Source of the DNA: Cheilinus undulatus
Lineage: Eukaryota; Chordata; Actinopteri; Labriformes; Labridae
Length of the DNA: 64,000 nt
NCBI RefSeq assembly: GCF_018320785.1
Contig: NC_054877.1
Span: 32,944,151 to 33,008,150, forward strand
Direction: 5' to 3'
Shown here: piece by piece, positions 1 to 12,649 of the stretch
How positions within the stretch are numbered: the stretch's first letter is position 1
How the letters are laid out: each line of letters begins with the position of its first letter
Position numbers and translations under genes: made by a program
Notes under the pieces: generated by a model
Told to the model about the DNA's origin: nothing
Databases searched by the model: none
Seen by the model: only the letters and a program-made list of their open reading frames with translations

Positions 1-1115
1 CATGATTAAAAACAAGACAGTCAACAGATTTCCCTTTCTTTTATCAGCTCACGTTGTTACTAGGACATGTTATCACCAAGGACATTCAAATCATTACGTT
101 TTGTGCGTGTGCAAATTAATTACTATAGGCCTTTGTATACAATCCCTACAACAACAAGATAAAGGTTCATTTCTGGTGCTTATTCTCCACCTGAGAACTC
201 TGAACTCATTCTGTCAGCTACAAGCTTTTGAGAAAAAGTAAAAGGTTACATCAGTTCAAAAACATGTAAAAACTACAAAAGAAGAAGTGGTTGCATTGTG
301 ACTTCTGTTCTAGCATATTGCTGAGTGGATAGTGTCTGTATGGAGAGCTGACAAGGAAACATCAAATATTCATTTTTGGCCTTTTGCATGTGAAAGCCCT
401 CACTGTAAAAAATAGCAGCAGTTAAGGCAAAAAGATTGTTCCCCGTGCTTACAATTATACCTGAGTACCTAAACAAGAATGACAGGTCTACATACGGTGT
501 CATCAGAAGAAAATGATTTGGTCTATTACAGTTAGAGCTCATTTCTTTCTATTTGTTATATTACTAGAAGCTATGAAGAACTAAATCACAAAAGGTTGCT
601 GGATCAGAGACCCAGCAACAACAAAAGCATTCTGTACCAAAATTATACATTTGCAACTACATGAATGCATTTTAACAATCAAAATATAAGAGATGTTCTG
701 AAAAATGTCTCCTCCCTGATAATGAAACCTTGATTGGCCAATACCAAGTATCCCTCTGAAACAAGTGGATTAAAACAATTTACATAGTATCTATGGAAAA
801 CACTGACTGTTGACATTTTGTAGCTCTGACTAAGACCACACTGTACTAGAATTACACTGTCGTTTGTTATTGTGACATGATTACTATTAGGAGGCTAATT
901 GGTTTTGTTATCAGATCAGTGCATTTACTGGAGTATTTGTCATACTTGATACTACATTTTAGGCATGTTGAAAAAATGATACCTGTTCAGGAACAACTCT
1001 AAAATGCATTCATTTAAAGGATATTACAATAATAAAATGTTGACTCTTACATCCATTAAACAGACTTTTCATGAACCACCAGAGGTGTCAGCCTGTCTGG
1101 ATTGTGGTTTTTGTG
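1..1115 (-). other. lrrc8d: lrrc8d 3' flank, probable 3' UTR
   Basis: This AT-rich stretch follows the lrrc8d stop codon and most likely holds its 3' UTR. No AATAAA signal was recognised on the minus strand, so the mRNA may end beyond the left edge. The short open frames here show no recognisable protein. No repeat was identified. Confidence 0.45.
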
Positions 1116-3668
1116 CTATAAGCCACTGGAAAATGTGTTGGTCTCTAGGCTGATACTCTCCTTCACTTCCACAGGCAGCGTATCAAAGAGATGGTCCTCC
1201 ACAACCAAGCCATTCTTGCGCAGCATTCGGCAGTTCCCCAGCTGGGCTGGCAGCCTGTCCAGACAGTTTCCTCTAAGCTCCAGCTGAGTGAGCTGCACCA
1301 GTTGACCCACCGCCTCTGGCAGCACGGTGAGTGCATTGTTCCCCAGGCACAGCACCTTGAGCTTGTTGCATCTGAACAGAGGCTTGGGCAGCACCTCCAG
1401 CTTATTAGAGTTGATGGCTAAGTGCTGCAGGTTGTGGAGGAGACCTACATCAGGAGGGAGTATTGTGATGGAGTTGTGACCCACGTCTAGGTGTCGTAGT
1501 TTTGGCAGGGTGAACAACGCTGGAGGCAGGGACTCAAGTTTATTGTGAGAGAGGTGCAGAGCCTCCAGAGACTTGACCTGGCCAATAGATGATGGGATGG
1601 TGATGATTTTGTTGTGCCACAGCTTCAGGCATGTCAGTCTCTTCAGGTGCTGGAAGCTGATGATCTCCTCGATGGTCCGGATGTTGTTGGATTTCAGGTC
1701 GAGCTCCTGCAGGTTGGTGAGGCTGAAAATGGCATGGGGGATCCTTTCAAGTTCACAGGTGTGCAGCTCCAGTTCAATGAGACTTGCCATTTTTTTCAGA
1801 CTGTTCAGTACAAGCAGTTTAGTGCCATCATTGTGCACTACTAACTTTATCAGATGTGGGGAAAGTTCTGTGATGTTTGTTGGCATTTTTGTTAGGTTGC
1901 TTTTTAAACACAATGTTTTTAAATGCCTCAAATCTCGCATGGACTCCAGACCAATCATTTTGTTGTTTTCTGAGCTCAAGTTGCCGATCAGGTTCAGCTC
2001 CCTTAGACTCCTCAGCAGGTACACCCATGTTGGGATCTCTGCCACGTCAGTGAACTTGACGTGAAGACAGCGAAGATGATCCCGCAGGAAAGCAAAGCCG
2101 GTCTGCTCCACTTTAGCAGGACAGTGGCAGAGATGGAGCTCCTGCAGGCTGGTCATCTGGGAGACCTTTGCCGAGAACCTCACCTCTGGGATCAGCTCCA
2201 GTTTCAGCACTTCCAGGTCTGTGAGGTCAAATACAGCGTTGGGGAGACCAGAGAGCATGAAAAGGTGCAGCTCCTGTTGGTCCTGTGCGTTGCGGGTCAC
2301 CAGCTGCCTCAGCTTTTCAAAGGTCCATTCATGGTTGAGGCTGATCTCCCTCAGCTTGTTTTCGCTGACCTCAGACAAGAAGACACCGAAGCGTTTGGAG
2401 TAGAGTTGGTCGTACTGGTCAACCATGTGTAAGAGGAATGCAAAGTCATTTTTGACATCAGGAATGTCACTGAAGCTACTTTCTTCTCTGACCTTCTCGA
2501 ACGAGTACTCTTTCAAAGGTCGTCGAAACACCCAGAAAAGTGAGTACAAGCAGGCCATCCCGTAGATCAAAATCAATGCCATGTAGCTTACGAGCAGCTT
2601 GTTCAGCATGAAAGCCATGTTGTGTGTACAGAAGAACTTCCTGTATCCTGTCAGCTGTTTGATATCTGGCTCACAATCATGCTTGAAATTAATTTTAGCC
2701 AAAAAGGTCGAAGTGTAGGACAATATCAAAATAAATTTGACAGTTTTGACAACAGTCTGTGCTACATAAAGCTTGTAGATGAAATCACTGTCCTCCACAT
2801 GAGCTCTGAATTTCCTTACTTTCTCAAATAATGCTTTGGCCTGCTCACCATCTTTCTTGTCAAGGATTGTCAGGCTACTTGGTACCTCTGCAATGGGCTT
2901 ATCTGCAGAGAACTTCACCCCCAGCATGGGTGTGGATGAGTTTACATTTGTGCCTTCATCTTTACCCTCTAGAGAAACCTGCTTTGGTGCAGAGGAAGTA
3001 CCAGTTAGCCTCTGTTTGTTCTCCTCAGAGTCTTCACACGCAGTTTCAGACAAAGCCTTTGTTGTCCAAGGAGACTCAAAACACCTGCCCAAAATTGAAA
3101 CAAAATGCTCTATCTTTGAGCTTGTTTTTGGGTATTTGAACCAAAAGTTGCTACTGACCATGAGCACAAGGGTGTGAATGAGGGTGAGGTATGGAAAGTA
3201 CTTGGAATACCATGGCAAGGCAACGTGGTAACATATTTGGTTAATGAAGACATATTGTTGAAAGTCCAGGTTGGTCCTGACGCCTGTTGGTTGAGGTTGA
3301 TTGACAAATTTCTCTGATAACACAGATGTGTGTTGGTGAGTTACGTGGATCTCGTGAACCACCTCATCTGGTAAGTCCTTAGTGATGAGAGGGGCACCGG
3401 TCATCACGGGGGCACCAGGGGCTGCGGATGAGGCCTGTGTGGTCTGCTGGGGGAAGGAGTTGGGTTTCGCCCCTGAGATCTCCTCCGGTTCCTCCAGACA
3501 GGGAAGACAGGCCACCTGGTCCTTGGTGATCTGCATGGTCATGGCAAATATGGCCAGCATGAGCATGACCAGCCCCAGGTAGTCCATGAAGACGTCCCAC
3601 CATGGCTTTAGGATGCGGTACGTTGGCTGGATATCATTCAAGGAAGCAACCTCAGTGAGTGTGAACAT
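1116..3668 (-). CDS. lrrc8d: LRRC8D, volume-regulated anion channel subunit (complete, single coding exon)
   Basis: The 850-residue protein is a member of the LRRC8 family, whose hexamers at the plasma membrane form the volume-regulated anion channel. LRRC8D-containing channels favour organic osmolytes and some drugs (family knowledge). The N-terminus begins MFTLTEVASL. A pannexin-like half carries four membrane segments near residues 31-50, 155-178, 306-328 and 358-382, with extracellular Cys near 331 and 347. A cytosolic leucine-rich-repeat half runs from about residue 450 to 825, with many LxxLxLxxNxL units. The D paralogue is favoured by the long first extracellular loop and by the match throughout to remembered mammalian LRRC8D (858 aa), ending in a VEDHLFDTLP-type tail. 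The start is the ATG at 3668-3666. An in-frame GTG lies one codon upstream at 3671-3669, but its G is the last base of the splice acceptor. Teleosts can carry more than one lrrc8d copy, and which one this is cannot be told here. Confidence 0.95.
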   Translation of the reverse strand: MFTLTEVASLNDIQPTYRILKPWWDVFMDYLGLVMLMLAIFAMTMQITKDQVACLPCLEEPEEISGAKPNSFPQQTTQASSAAPGAPVMTGAPLITKDLPDEVVHEIHVTHQHTSVLSEKFVNQPQPTGVRTNLDFQQYVFINQICYHVALPWYSKYFPYLTLIHTLVLMVSSNFWFKYPKTSSKIEHFVSILGRCFESPWTTKALSETACEDSEENKQRLTGTSSAPKQVSLEGKDEGTNVNSSTPMLGVKFSADKPIAEVPSSLTILDKKDGEQAKALFEKVRKFRAHVEDSDFIYKLYVAQTVVKTVKFILILSYTSTFLAKINFKHDCEPDIKQLTGYRKFFCTHNMAFMLNKLLVSYMALILIYGMACLYSLFWVFRRPLKEYSFEKVREESSFSDIPDVKNDFAFLLHMVDQYDQLYSKRFGVFLSEVSENKLREISLNHEWTFEKLRQLVTRNAQDQQELHLFMLSGLPNAVFDLTDLEVLKLELIPEVRFSAKVSQMTSLQELHLCHCPAKVEQTGFAFLRDHLRCLHVKFTDVAEIPTWVYLLRSLRELNLIGNLSSENNKMIGLESMRDLRHLKTLCLKSNLTKMPTNITELSPHLIKLVVHNDGTKLLVLNSLKKMASLIELELHTCELERIPHAIFSLTNLQELDLKSNNIRTIEEIISFQHLKRLTCLKLWHNKIITIPSSIGQVKSLEALHLSHNKLESLPPALFTLPKLRHLDVGHNSITILPPDVGLLHNLQHLAINSNKLEVLPKPLFRCNKLKVLCLGNNALTVLPEAVGQLVQLTQLELRGNCLDRLPAQLGNCRMLRKNGLVVEDHLFDTLPVEVKESISLETNTFSSGL

Positions 3669-3690
3669 CACTGCAAAAAATAAGGGGGAA
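3669..3690 (-). promoter_or_regulatory. lrrc8d: splice acceptor two bases upstream of the lrrc8d ATG
   Basis: On the minus strand a T-rich tract ends in TTTTTTGCAG, followed by TG and the ATG. The coding exon therefore starts at about 3670, and the 5' UTR must come from an upstream exon. This fits the LRRC8 family habit of one coding exon with upstream non-coding exons. Confidence 0.75.
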
Positions 3691-4019
3691 TGTGTTAATA
3701 AACTTGTGCTTTCAGAGAGAAAAATGACGTGTTAGAAAATGTATTAAAATGTTAAAACAGTCCATTAACCAAATAGTAGATTGGCAGAAGATAAATATGT
3801 TGAACGGTTACCTACTGATCTTCAGTCAAATTTTTTTAAAGGAAAGCTACAGCTAGCAAAAAAAGAGAGAGCACCATCTAAATTGCAGAAATGGCAAAAG
3901 TTAGCAACTTTTTGTAAATGCTTGGCAACATATCTCAAGACAGTCTGGCTGCAGACCGAAGATCTCAGATGTCCCCTCTTTCAGACCATTACTGTGAGAA
4001 GCTGTCTTTGTCAGAACAG

Positions 4020-4275
4020 AAGTGCTTTGTTAGCTCTAGTTAAAGCTAGCATAGCTAAGCTAGCTAAGTGTTCATTAAGGTTACTTAGCAATGTGAGCTT
4101 TAGCCAATATATCATAAGCTATTCTAAGCTACATAGATAATGTTAGCTTTGTTGCTTCTTTTGTGTAGATATCCATTAACTTTGTGGGCTTTAGCGCTAG
4201 CCATGTTAGCTACATAGCTCATTTATCTATGTAGCTTATGCAGCTAATGGAGCTACATAAGCTATATAGGCTACG
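4020..4275. repeat. AGCT/TTAGC-rich palindromic repeat
   Basis: TAGCTA, TTAGC and GCTACATAG motifs recur in both orientations. One perfect 10-bp hairpin pairs AGCTACATAG (4208-4217) with CTATGTAGCT (4227-4236). This looks like low-complexity fish repeat DNA. No open frame is present. Confidence 0.6.
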
Positions 4276-7169
4276 TTTGTATGTTTTCATGGAGGAAAAG
4301 CTTTTTTCCTGTAAGCAGACTGTTTACTCAGGTTAATTGGAGCAAGTGGAACAAATTTCAACAAATCTCAAGACTGACGTTTTAGCTCTCTATGACAATT
4401 TAAGGTGATGATTTCAAATTATTTCACCATGGTGTGTAACTGCTTTAACTGAGTATCCTTTCTCGGATTGTTTTTATTTTGTCTTTATCGTGTCTGTTTT
4501 TATAACATCATCATTGGAAAGAAGGGAAACCTCAATGATTTGAGATTTAAATAAAGGTTAATTAAACTGAAATTGAATAATTAAAATTTTGCAGTAAGGG
4601 TTTTGCAGGTCAGGTTTTTAACTCTTTACTTTCGGTATCCCAACCCTTACCCTAACTGAAAGTTTAATCAGATTTTATTTTGAATGTTTTAGCGTGTACT
4701 ACCTTTCTGACAGATGCAGCATATCAAAGTAGCGGTCTGTGAGAGGGGGCATCTGAGATATACAGTGTGCAGCCAGACCTTGTTCACATTTGTGCAATAT
4801 AGACATTAGGCAGAAGTTTGCTTGACCCAGTATTTGGTGCCTAGGACTTGTAATTTCTTCACCATGGTATTAAATCAGGTAAAGATTATATTTAACATTT
4901 CGTAGGATCTTATCAAAGTTTAAGATTCTGCTGCACTGTATAACGTCCAAACTAACCAAAATCTTGTTGCAGATATGACATTTGAACTTCATTTGACCAA
5001 TCAGTAAAAAGCATTTTTGATGAAGTGTTTGTTACAGTGCTGCCTCTCATGTCGGTTTATTTTGTATGTGAACAGAACAACAGCTGAAAATAACTGCTAT
5101 TGACTGCTGTTAATCCTCAGACTGTGACTAAAGTGTACATAGTAGATCAAAGCATTTTGATAAGGTTTTAACAAAAGCACACACCCTCCATCTACAGCCA
5201 GTGTAACACAAATGAAGCACAGTGAGTGGTGGATATGTCACTAACATGAGATAATTCAACTCTACTTTATTGTTGGATGGTGGAAATAATCACTGCGTCT
5301 GGAAAACAAAAGCATGAGTCATCATACATTTTAAAGGATATAATCTATCTCAGAGAACACACTGCCAATGCTGAACAGCTGGTAAAATCCTTTTGTTACT
5401 TTTCATTCTACTAGTTATCCCACTTTTTAAAACTATCACCAAGACCAGACTACATCTGAACTTCTGCATAGCTGCTGAAAACCATTGCAGGTATTGAAAA
5501 CTTAATGGAAAATTTCAAACACTCTTGTCTATCAGTGTGAGGCAAATGATGCAACTCACTACTAGATCTGCTTATCATTGTTGTTTCTTTGAGTTTTGGA
5601 CTCAGGGACGGGTTTCTTTTTCTTTTCATTTTAGGGAACGTCGGATTACTCAAGGAAATATTCTGCAAACTCCTCTTGCTAAGTTTTTTTTTAAATTGGG
5701 CTGATTTCTGTTTGGACTGATGAACGCAAGACTTCCTCTTAGCAATCTTTCAGGAAATACAAAAGGAAATTTAAAAATAACTTTCCAATTGAGTTTTAGA
5801 GCACAAAGCTGCACCATCAGCTTACAGATTTCACCGTTAAATCAAAAGGGAAGAGAAAATTGTTCTTTAAGTTTAAACAATAAGTGGGTAAGTGTTCTCT
5901 TTGTAATTTTCTAAATTCAAATCTCATTCCTGTAACTGTACAGTCTGATTCCAGTAATGTTTAATGATGTTAAAACACAGAGCTGGGGTTTAGCTAAATC
6001 CAGACTTATTACAACATGTTATTACTGGACCGAAGCAGAGCCTTTTGATGTTGGATAATAAGTCTACTAACTGGTCTGACTCACTAAGACGTCTGGCACA
6101 CATGTGCTTCTTTTAGTGCCTATTTTGAAAGGATGTGGCACTTTCTTTAAAGGGTAGACATCTTTTATGATATCATCTTGTCCATCTCCAGCTTTTCTTT
6201 CTAACTAAATCTATTGCAAACAAGTACTGAGCACAGATTTGTCTATTTCATAATGTAAATAAATAAAACAGTATCTGTCCTTGGATCTACACTGAAAAGC
6301 AATATCTCTGTGACACATTTTGAATATTTCATGCTGCGCTGCACTCCACAGCAGAGGATATGCTGAGTTCATCCAAACTGCACTTAGATGAGATGAGAAG
6401 TGAGAGAGCAACAATTGGGACATTTCTAAGAACATTTTACGGTTTCCTCTCCAGCGTAAATGAAATCTTCTTGTTTTTTTATTTGTATACCAAAGAAAAT
6501 AAATTTCTATAGAGGCTCTTTAACTGTTCACCCATTGTGGCTGATTTTAAAGCAGAAATGTCAATTAATGCCAGTGTAGTAGCTGTTGTCCTCTAGTCAT
6601 TGCTGAAATTTAATGTTGGGAACAAAACCGTGTTCTGCAATGATATAGTTGCTGTTATCTTAATGATGCATAGGATCCAAAGGCAACAAAGCTTTGAAAT
6701 AACCACTGATCTTTAGTTATGTACCATCCCAAAAAGAAAGAGCACTGTCAGCTCAAAAACATCACCAGTGATGTACAATTTTGGACAGCAAGCATGAGTT
6801 TGATCACAATTTTGACCACAAAACCTGAATAATTACCTGGTATTGGTGCTTCGGACTTCTGTTTTCCTCCATCATATCTCAACTGTTGCCAAAACCATTT
6901 GGTTTTATGCCTTTACAGTTCACACATCTGGTATCATGACAACTCTACTGAAAAGCTGATATTTGCAAAGACTTAAGACTTTAAAATCTAATATAAAAAT
7001 TAAAAACAAAACAAACAATTTGTACTTAATCCCCTAGAGGTCCTAAAAAAGTTTTCAAGTCTGCTCATAATGGAAAACAAATAAGTCCCTAAGTAAATAC
7101 CAATACACTAGCAAAAGATGTATAAATAACACTGGTACACTATTCTATTCTCTATACTAGTTGTTTTCA

Positions 7170-7260
7170 AATGTATCTGCCAAAGGCACACCTAAGATAA
7201 AGCCAAAATCTCAAGGCACACCATAATCATAGTCATGCCACGTAGCCTCTTAAACATGTG
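7170..7260. repeat. dispersed repeat, copy A (AAGGCACACC type)
   Basis: The motif CCAAAGGCACACC, followed by AAATCTCAAGGCACACC, recurs in similar form near 55095-55145. Two related copies in one window point to an interspersed family. No termini or coding sequence could be defined. Confidence 0.55.
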
Positions 7261-10070
7261 TTACAAGATATTGTAACACATGTTTATTTGAAGTAATAAT
7301 GTGTGGTTGTACAACTCCCAAAGCAGATCTAGACTTGCTCCTAGGCATCGTTGGACACCAGTTGGGATCCACTACACAAAAAGTGAGGAAATGTGTGTTT
7401 GGTAGATTATTACTTTGTCGTAACAAGCAATAAATCTTATATCATTGAAAGGACTATTTATTTCCCTTTTAAACTGGGCCTCATTTGTAAGGAACATATA
7501 TTTGTGGGATGAGCAGCAGAGCTGAGTATGCCAATGCCAAACAGCTTATTCTTCTATTGACTCTTGTTTGTTTCATATGTTATTATTTTGCACCTGGTCA
7601 CACTAACACTCTGCACCTCACCATTTTTTTGCATTTGGTTTTAGTTTCGTATTTTTGTCCTGTCAAATGTCATGAGGTGAGGTTACAAAACTATTTACCT
7701 TCTGGGACTGATAAAATAATGGATCTACCTATAGCCTAACTCAAATATAGTTGCAACAAATATATATCTATAAGCCTAAAGAGCATCATTAGTCTGGCTG
7801 TTACATCAAATTAGGTTCTTATTTTGCCTAACTTGTTCTCTCACTGGTGCTTTCAGAAGCTATCAGGCTTGGTAACATAAAGCTGCTGCTACAATACAAT
7901 ATGATATGATATGATATGATTATGATACAACACAATGCACTTCAGAGTTTCTTGCCTTCTTTCTGGCAAACATCTATTTGCTTCAACTATTGTGTAACAC
8001 TTAAATGAAGAAGACCATGTTTTTTTCCATTTAGCTGTTTCCGGAGGTTTTTATCCAACAGCCTGGCACTGTCATCTAGACTGGATTTAGTATATAGAAG
8101 TGTTCATTAACTGGAGGCCTAGTGGCCACATCAGGCCCCCCAGGTGATTATTGAATTAAGATAATTTGAGAAGACAAAAATTTGGCATAGTAGGGTTTGA
8201 CTTTTTTCTTGAGGTTTGAATAAAAACTTCAACCTAGCGGCTTATCAGACAAGAGGCACATTAGTATTCCTTTAATTTGGCTGGGTAATTTGGCCAATAA
8301 TGGCACAGAATATTAGCAATGAACACAGTGATAGATATCAAGAGGACTCCAGAAATATGTAAAAATTGCTAAATTAGCTCAATCATCCCCTTGTGGCTGG
8401 TTGCAGTATAAGGAATAATCTCACTAGTAAAGGCTGAAAGTTCCATTAATTTTTAAATGCTAGTTTTACAAGAATGTATTAACTAGAAAGAAAAAAAGAT
8501 TTTATGTCAGTTTATTTCAATGTTCAGCCCCCACAGCGTTGATCAAAAAAGCTGGCCCTTATGAAAATGGAGTTGATGACCCCTGATATATAGGCTAGTA
8601 GTGCACACAGCTGATTGTGTTGCTTCTCCCTACAGGAGTTTAACTTGCATCATGGGGGGGTTTAGTGTCAGATTTAACTGTGAGGACCCTCCTAAATGTC
8701 TCATATCTTCAATTTGTTTACTTTTCTTTGATGATTTCACTGATAAAGGAGTCATGTTAAACTAAACCACAGGGAATTGACTGATAATGAGTTACACCTT
8801 TTTTTTAGATTTTTGCAAAGAAGCCTAAGTGATGTTCATGCTCTTATAATGTGACAAATTTTACTTATAGAGCTGCACAGTCACAATACCAGCATTTTAG
8901 ACTTTCATATAATACAAGTAAAAATAAAATCCATGCCTATTTTCATACCACAGTATCGAAGCAGAAGTGATTTGCATCATTATTGAGGAATTTCTTATCC
9001 AATCAATACATACTGTGTGTAGTTTCCCTGCAATTTTAAGGATTCCTTCTTCTGTGCACCCCTTAAGACAAAGTACAGGGTCATTACTTTTTTGTATCAT
9101 TTAAGTAACAGACATTCGTTTGCTTTTAAAACGTGTTATCAAAGGGTGAAAACGCTGTCAACCTTAGAAAAAGCCGCCGTCGTTCACATAGGACTGAAGA
9201 AAAGCTACATAACAAAGAAAGATTGGCAGGTGTTGTGACTTTAAGTGTGACCGTGCCATCTAGTGACTTTCAACATGCGAGTGTTCTCTTGCCTCTTTGT
9301 TTAATTTTTTATTGAAACTATAGGACTATCTGATGAGTTCATTTTGAAATTCTATTTCACAAGAAGTAAACCTGAACACAGACTCGTTTATTAAGTCACT
9401 CACTTCCCACTAAATTTTGCTCTAGGCTGACTACACACTAGTCACCAGTAAACACGGTCACTTTTTAAACCTATACACTGGCGGTGCACTGTCCCCCTCC
9501 CCTGATCTGGATTAAACCTGTGGAGGAACAGGTTGCCCTCCTGAGCACTAAGACTGCATAAAACTGATTACGCCATGTGACGGTGGCCATAACATCGATC
9601 AATTCAGACAAATTATGAATTTAAAGATGGCTACCAGACATTTTAGTGTAAACTAACTACAGCCAGGTCTGCGGGTTACAGCTGAGCTCCAGACAGGGGA
9701 AGTAGGTCGCAGACTGGGCATGAGGAAAACATGGCATATGCGTGTTTGTATGAGGGAATACTTCTCCTCTACAAAAGGGAAATAAGACGTAAATGGCTGG
9801 AGGGAACATTAGACTTTATCTCCTCACGTGAGGGGCTCTTGCGCAGCAAGTTGTCTGTTAGTGTACCGGGTCAGGTGACTTGTTGAAACATGTGAAATGA
9901 GACGCAGCATGCGCCCCGTTGTTAAACATTCACCACAGGTAATAAGTATCTTATCTAAAAACATTATCTCCTGGCAGGCGGGAAAACAGACAACTGGTCG
10001 AGTTATAGCCCAGATCATCATTCCTTTAATATAAGTGTAAATTTGACGCAGAGTAGAAAAACATACTTAC

Positions 10071-10600
10071 TTACTGCCTCCTGTTTGGTGTTATCTCAAT
10101 CCAATTATTTCTTCCACAGCCTGCATGCCACTTTTCGCTCCTCGCTCAGGTGCGCCTCTAACCTAATTTCTCAGCCCCGTTAACATTGCGGGGATGACGC
10201 CGGTGTGGCAGACAAAGCTCTGAACATTTGTTCTTGACAGCGCGGCTTGTTGGCCGCATCCCTCATAAGCTACCTGAGCCCGGTCAGCGGAGCCGGCTGC
10301 TTGGCCGAGCATTAACAATGTGCGCAGGCAGGTCTCCAGAGCAGTGTATTTCTAAGAAAAGGCAGATCCAATATGGAGCCGCACAGACCTCTGTTGTGTG
10401 TGCTACGGGCGCTTCTGATTGGAGGATTTCATTACGGCAACTTCTCGAGGACACCGCCTGCTTGCCGGCTGCTTACTTATCAGATGCCGCGTTCACGGAA
10501 GTTGGGACAAAGCGAGACAGTCAGAGCAGGAGAATTAACGGTTGGGTTGAGGAGAACAGAAAGTTCGCTGACCTGTTAGGTGACTCAGTTGTTATGACCT
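10071..10600 (-). promoter_or_regulatory. lrrc8d: CpG-rich region, likely lrrc8d promoter and 5' non-coding exon
   Basis: CG dinucleotides are common here and rare on both sides. On the minus strand a GTAAGTAAGTATG donor lies at about 10061-10074, suitable for splicing to the lrrc8d acceptor at 3671. A 129-codon open frame on the plus strand is probably a chance product of the CG-rich composition. The exact start site cannot be placed from sequence. Confidence 0.5.
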
Positions 10601-11306
10601 CATTAACCCCAGCGTGACTCCTAAAATCCTTATCATAATAAAATGGAGAACAAAATCGTTGTCCCGTAATCTTGTAGCAGCTTTAAGTGGGGAAAAAAGA
10701 AAAATCACGATAGGGAAACAAATCATCGTAACGACAACAACCGCCACTGAAATACATGCTATTTATCCAGGTACATAAGGTACACAATCTTATGAAGAAT
10801 GGAGCAGATAAATGGGAGTGCTCAGTGGAATATTACACTTAAATATTGATTTATGTGACTAATTATGTCATAGCAACCTGAGTAAATTAGACATTATTGG
10901 ACTAAAACAGCTCTGATAGCTGAAGTAGCGCCACCACTGTATCTGTTTTTATTCAGCTAGCCTACTGATAGCAAACAAATCTTTAGCCTGTAGCAAGAGT
11001 TTATAAAATGTAACGGTTGCGTTAAAACTAAAACAATAGTTCTATAGCCAAAAGGCCAACAATTAATCCAGGTAAATTTTGTCCTTCAGTGGCTCTAGGC
11101 CATAAAGTTGCACTAACTTACAGAATGAAGGTCTCCCGTCTCCTAACAGCCCACGAACGCAACAGCAGCCTTCTTCTCTTTGTTTCAGTCTCAGAAGCCA
11201 CGATTCGCCTTATGTTGCAAAAACTACTGGAGTTTTTCTCACATTTGCTTTTTGTGTTCTGGACAAGTGTTTGACAATTAGCATTATTCATACGTTGTGT
11301 CATTTT

Positions 11307-11349
<43 letters not shown>

Positions 11350-11368
11350 GTCTATCTGTCTATCTATA
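11307..11368. repeat. (TCTA)n microsatellite
   Basis: About 15 tandem TCTA/TATC units, with a few TCTG variants near the right end. Confidence 0.95.
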
Positions 11369-12422
11369 TGTTATCTTAGTACTGTATTGGCTAACTCAGC
11401 AGTCAGTAGGACCCTGAGTGCTGAAGTCATGCATCATTTCCAGCTCTGTCTGGATTTGGTTGATGATGCACCGGGTGGAGGAAGTGTCTCCTCAGTTGCA
11501 ACCCATACAGGTTTCAACCGGTCCTGGGCTGCTGGCTGCTGGCACTCTGTTCTCGCTCACGCTACCCTTGTACTTTGAGAGGAGGAGGAAAAAAAAGGAA
11601 AGAAAGAAAAGAAAGAAAGCAGTCAGTGGGATGTGCTGTGTGATAGGCTGCCTGCCTGAAAGATCAGATGTGGTGCGTGAAACACACATGCTGACTGATA
11701 TTAGGCTACTCAGGCAATGGGTGTTATTTGAGGAACCGTATTGAAGGTGAAAAGGTGCAATATGTTAAATGTTAGTTTATAGTTGAGTAAGACTGTCTTG
11801 TGAAAGTTAAGTCTATAGTGCATTGAAAGACTTAAGGAACAAAGCTGATACGTACATTGATATAATACTTAATAACCTGAGTCACGTGGTGCCTTCAAAA
11901 CTTGCTCCAGTCATTCAACCTTTGTTTGCATAACTATTATTTTAAGGTTTCATCATCTAGGACTGCATAGTTCAACATTTTCTCTCATGATTCTAAACTC
12001 TCAAGTACAACTTTGAATCAGAGCTGGAAACATAGGCTAGATATAGCATAATAATGGGGAAGAAGACCAGCAACTGCAGTAACTGTTGTTTAACTGTTTA
12101 TTAAAGTAATTAAAGACCATTAGTGACAAGGATGATTATTTCTACGTTGTTTTTATAAATCACAACAGAGTGTCAGACAAGGTGATGTGCATGAGTCTAA
12201 TGCCATAATACAATGTTATTGAACATGAACAATTTTCAATGTCTTTCTCTTCTCTTTCTTCTCCTTTTTCTCACAGTTTTTCTAGAACCTGTTTTAAATA
12301 GTTCTAATTCACCGCTGAGACTCCTGGAACCCACTCCTCCAAAATGATGCCCTTAATGTCAAAGAAAACAACATGGCCTTGAATCAGATTTTGCTTTGTC
12401 ATGCTTTCTTCATCTTCGGGGA

Positions 12423-12649
12423 CACTGACTGAATTTTCTTTTTTTCTCCTTTTTTTAAAGATTTATTTTTTGGCATTTTTTTGCCTTTATTAGATAGAGG
12501 ACGACAGTGGATAGAGTCGGAAACAGGGTCAAGAGTGGGGGAGAGACATGCGGTAAAGGGCCTCAGGCCGGATTTGAACCCCGGCCGCCCGCGTACATGG
12601 GGAGCACCTTTAACCACTAGGCCATACTGCTCCCACTGACTGAATTTTC
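12423..12649 (-). mobile_element. tRNA-derived SINE, copy 1, with 16-bp target-site duplication
   Basis: The body is 12439-12633, flanked by identical CACTGACTGAATTTTC at 12423-12438 and 12634-12649. Read on the minus strand, the head carries box-A-like GGCCTAGTGGTTAAAGG and box-B-like GGTTCAAATCC. A conserved body with TTCCGACTCTATCCACTGTC follows, then an A-rich tail after AATAAATC. Two more copies of the same family occur in this window. Confidence 0.88.

Larger units (their letters stand above)
3691..10070 (-). other. lrrc8d: lrrc8d 5' intron
   Basis: This is AT-rich sequence between the acceptor at 3671 and a donor-like site near 10070. No coding exon was recognised. It contains an AGCT-rich palindromic patch (4020-4275), a dispersed-repeat fragment (7170-7260) and a short ATGAT tandem run (about 7897-7925). 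The intron span is an inference from the two splice signals. Confidence 0.5.

Noticed and set aside
1191..3582. Several plus-strand and alternative-frame open stretches overlapping lrrc8d
   Set aside because: They are shadows of the long leucine-rich-repeat frame; none encodes a recognised domain.
10228..10617. Open frame of 129 codons in the CpG-rich region
   Set aside because: No protein family recognised. CG-rich composition lowers stop frequency, and the place fits a promoter and 5' non-coding exon.
12439..12633. tRNA-like box A and box B
   Set aside because: It is the head of a SINE with target duplications, repeated twice more in the window, and not a functional tRNA gene.
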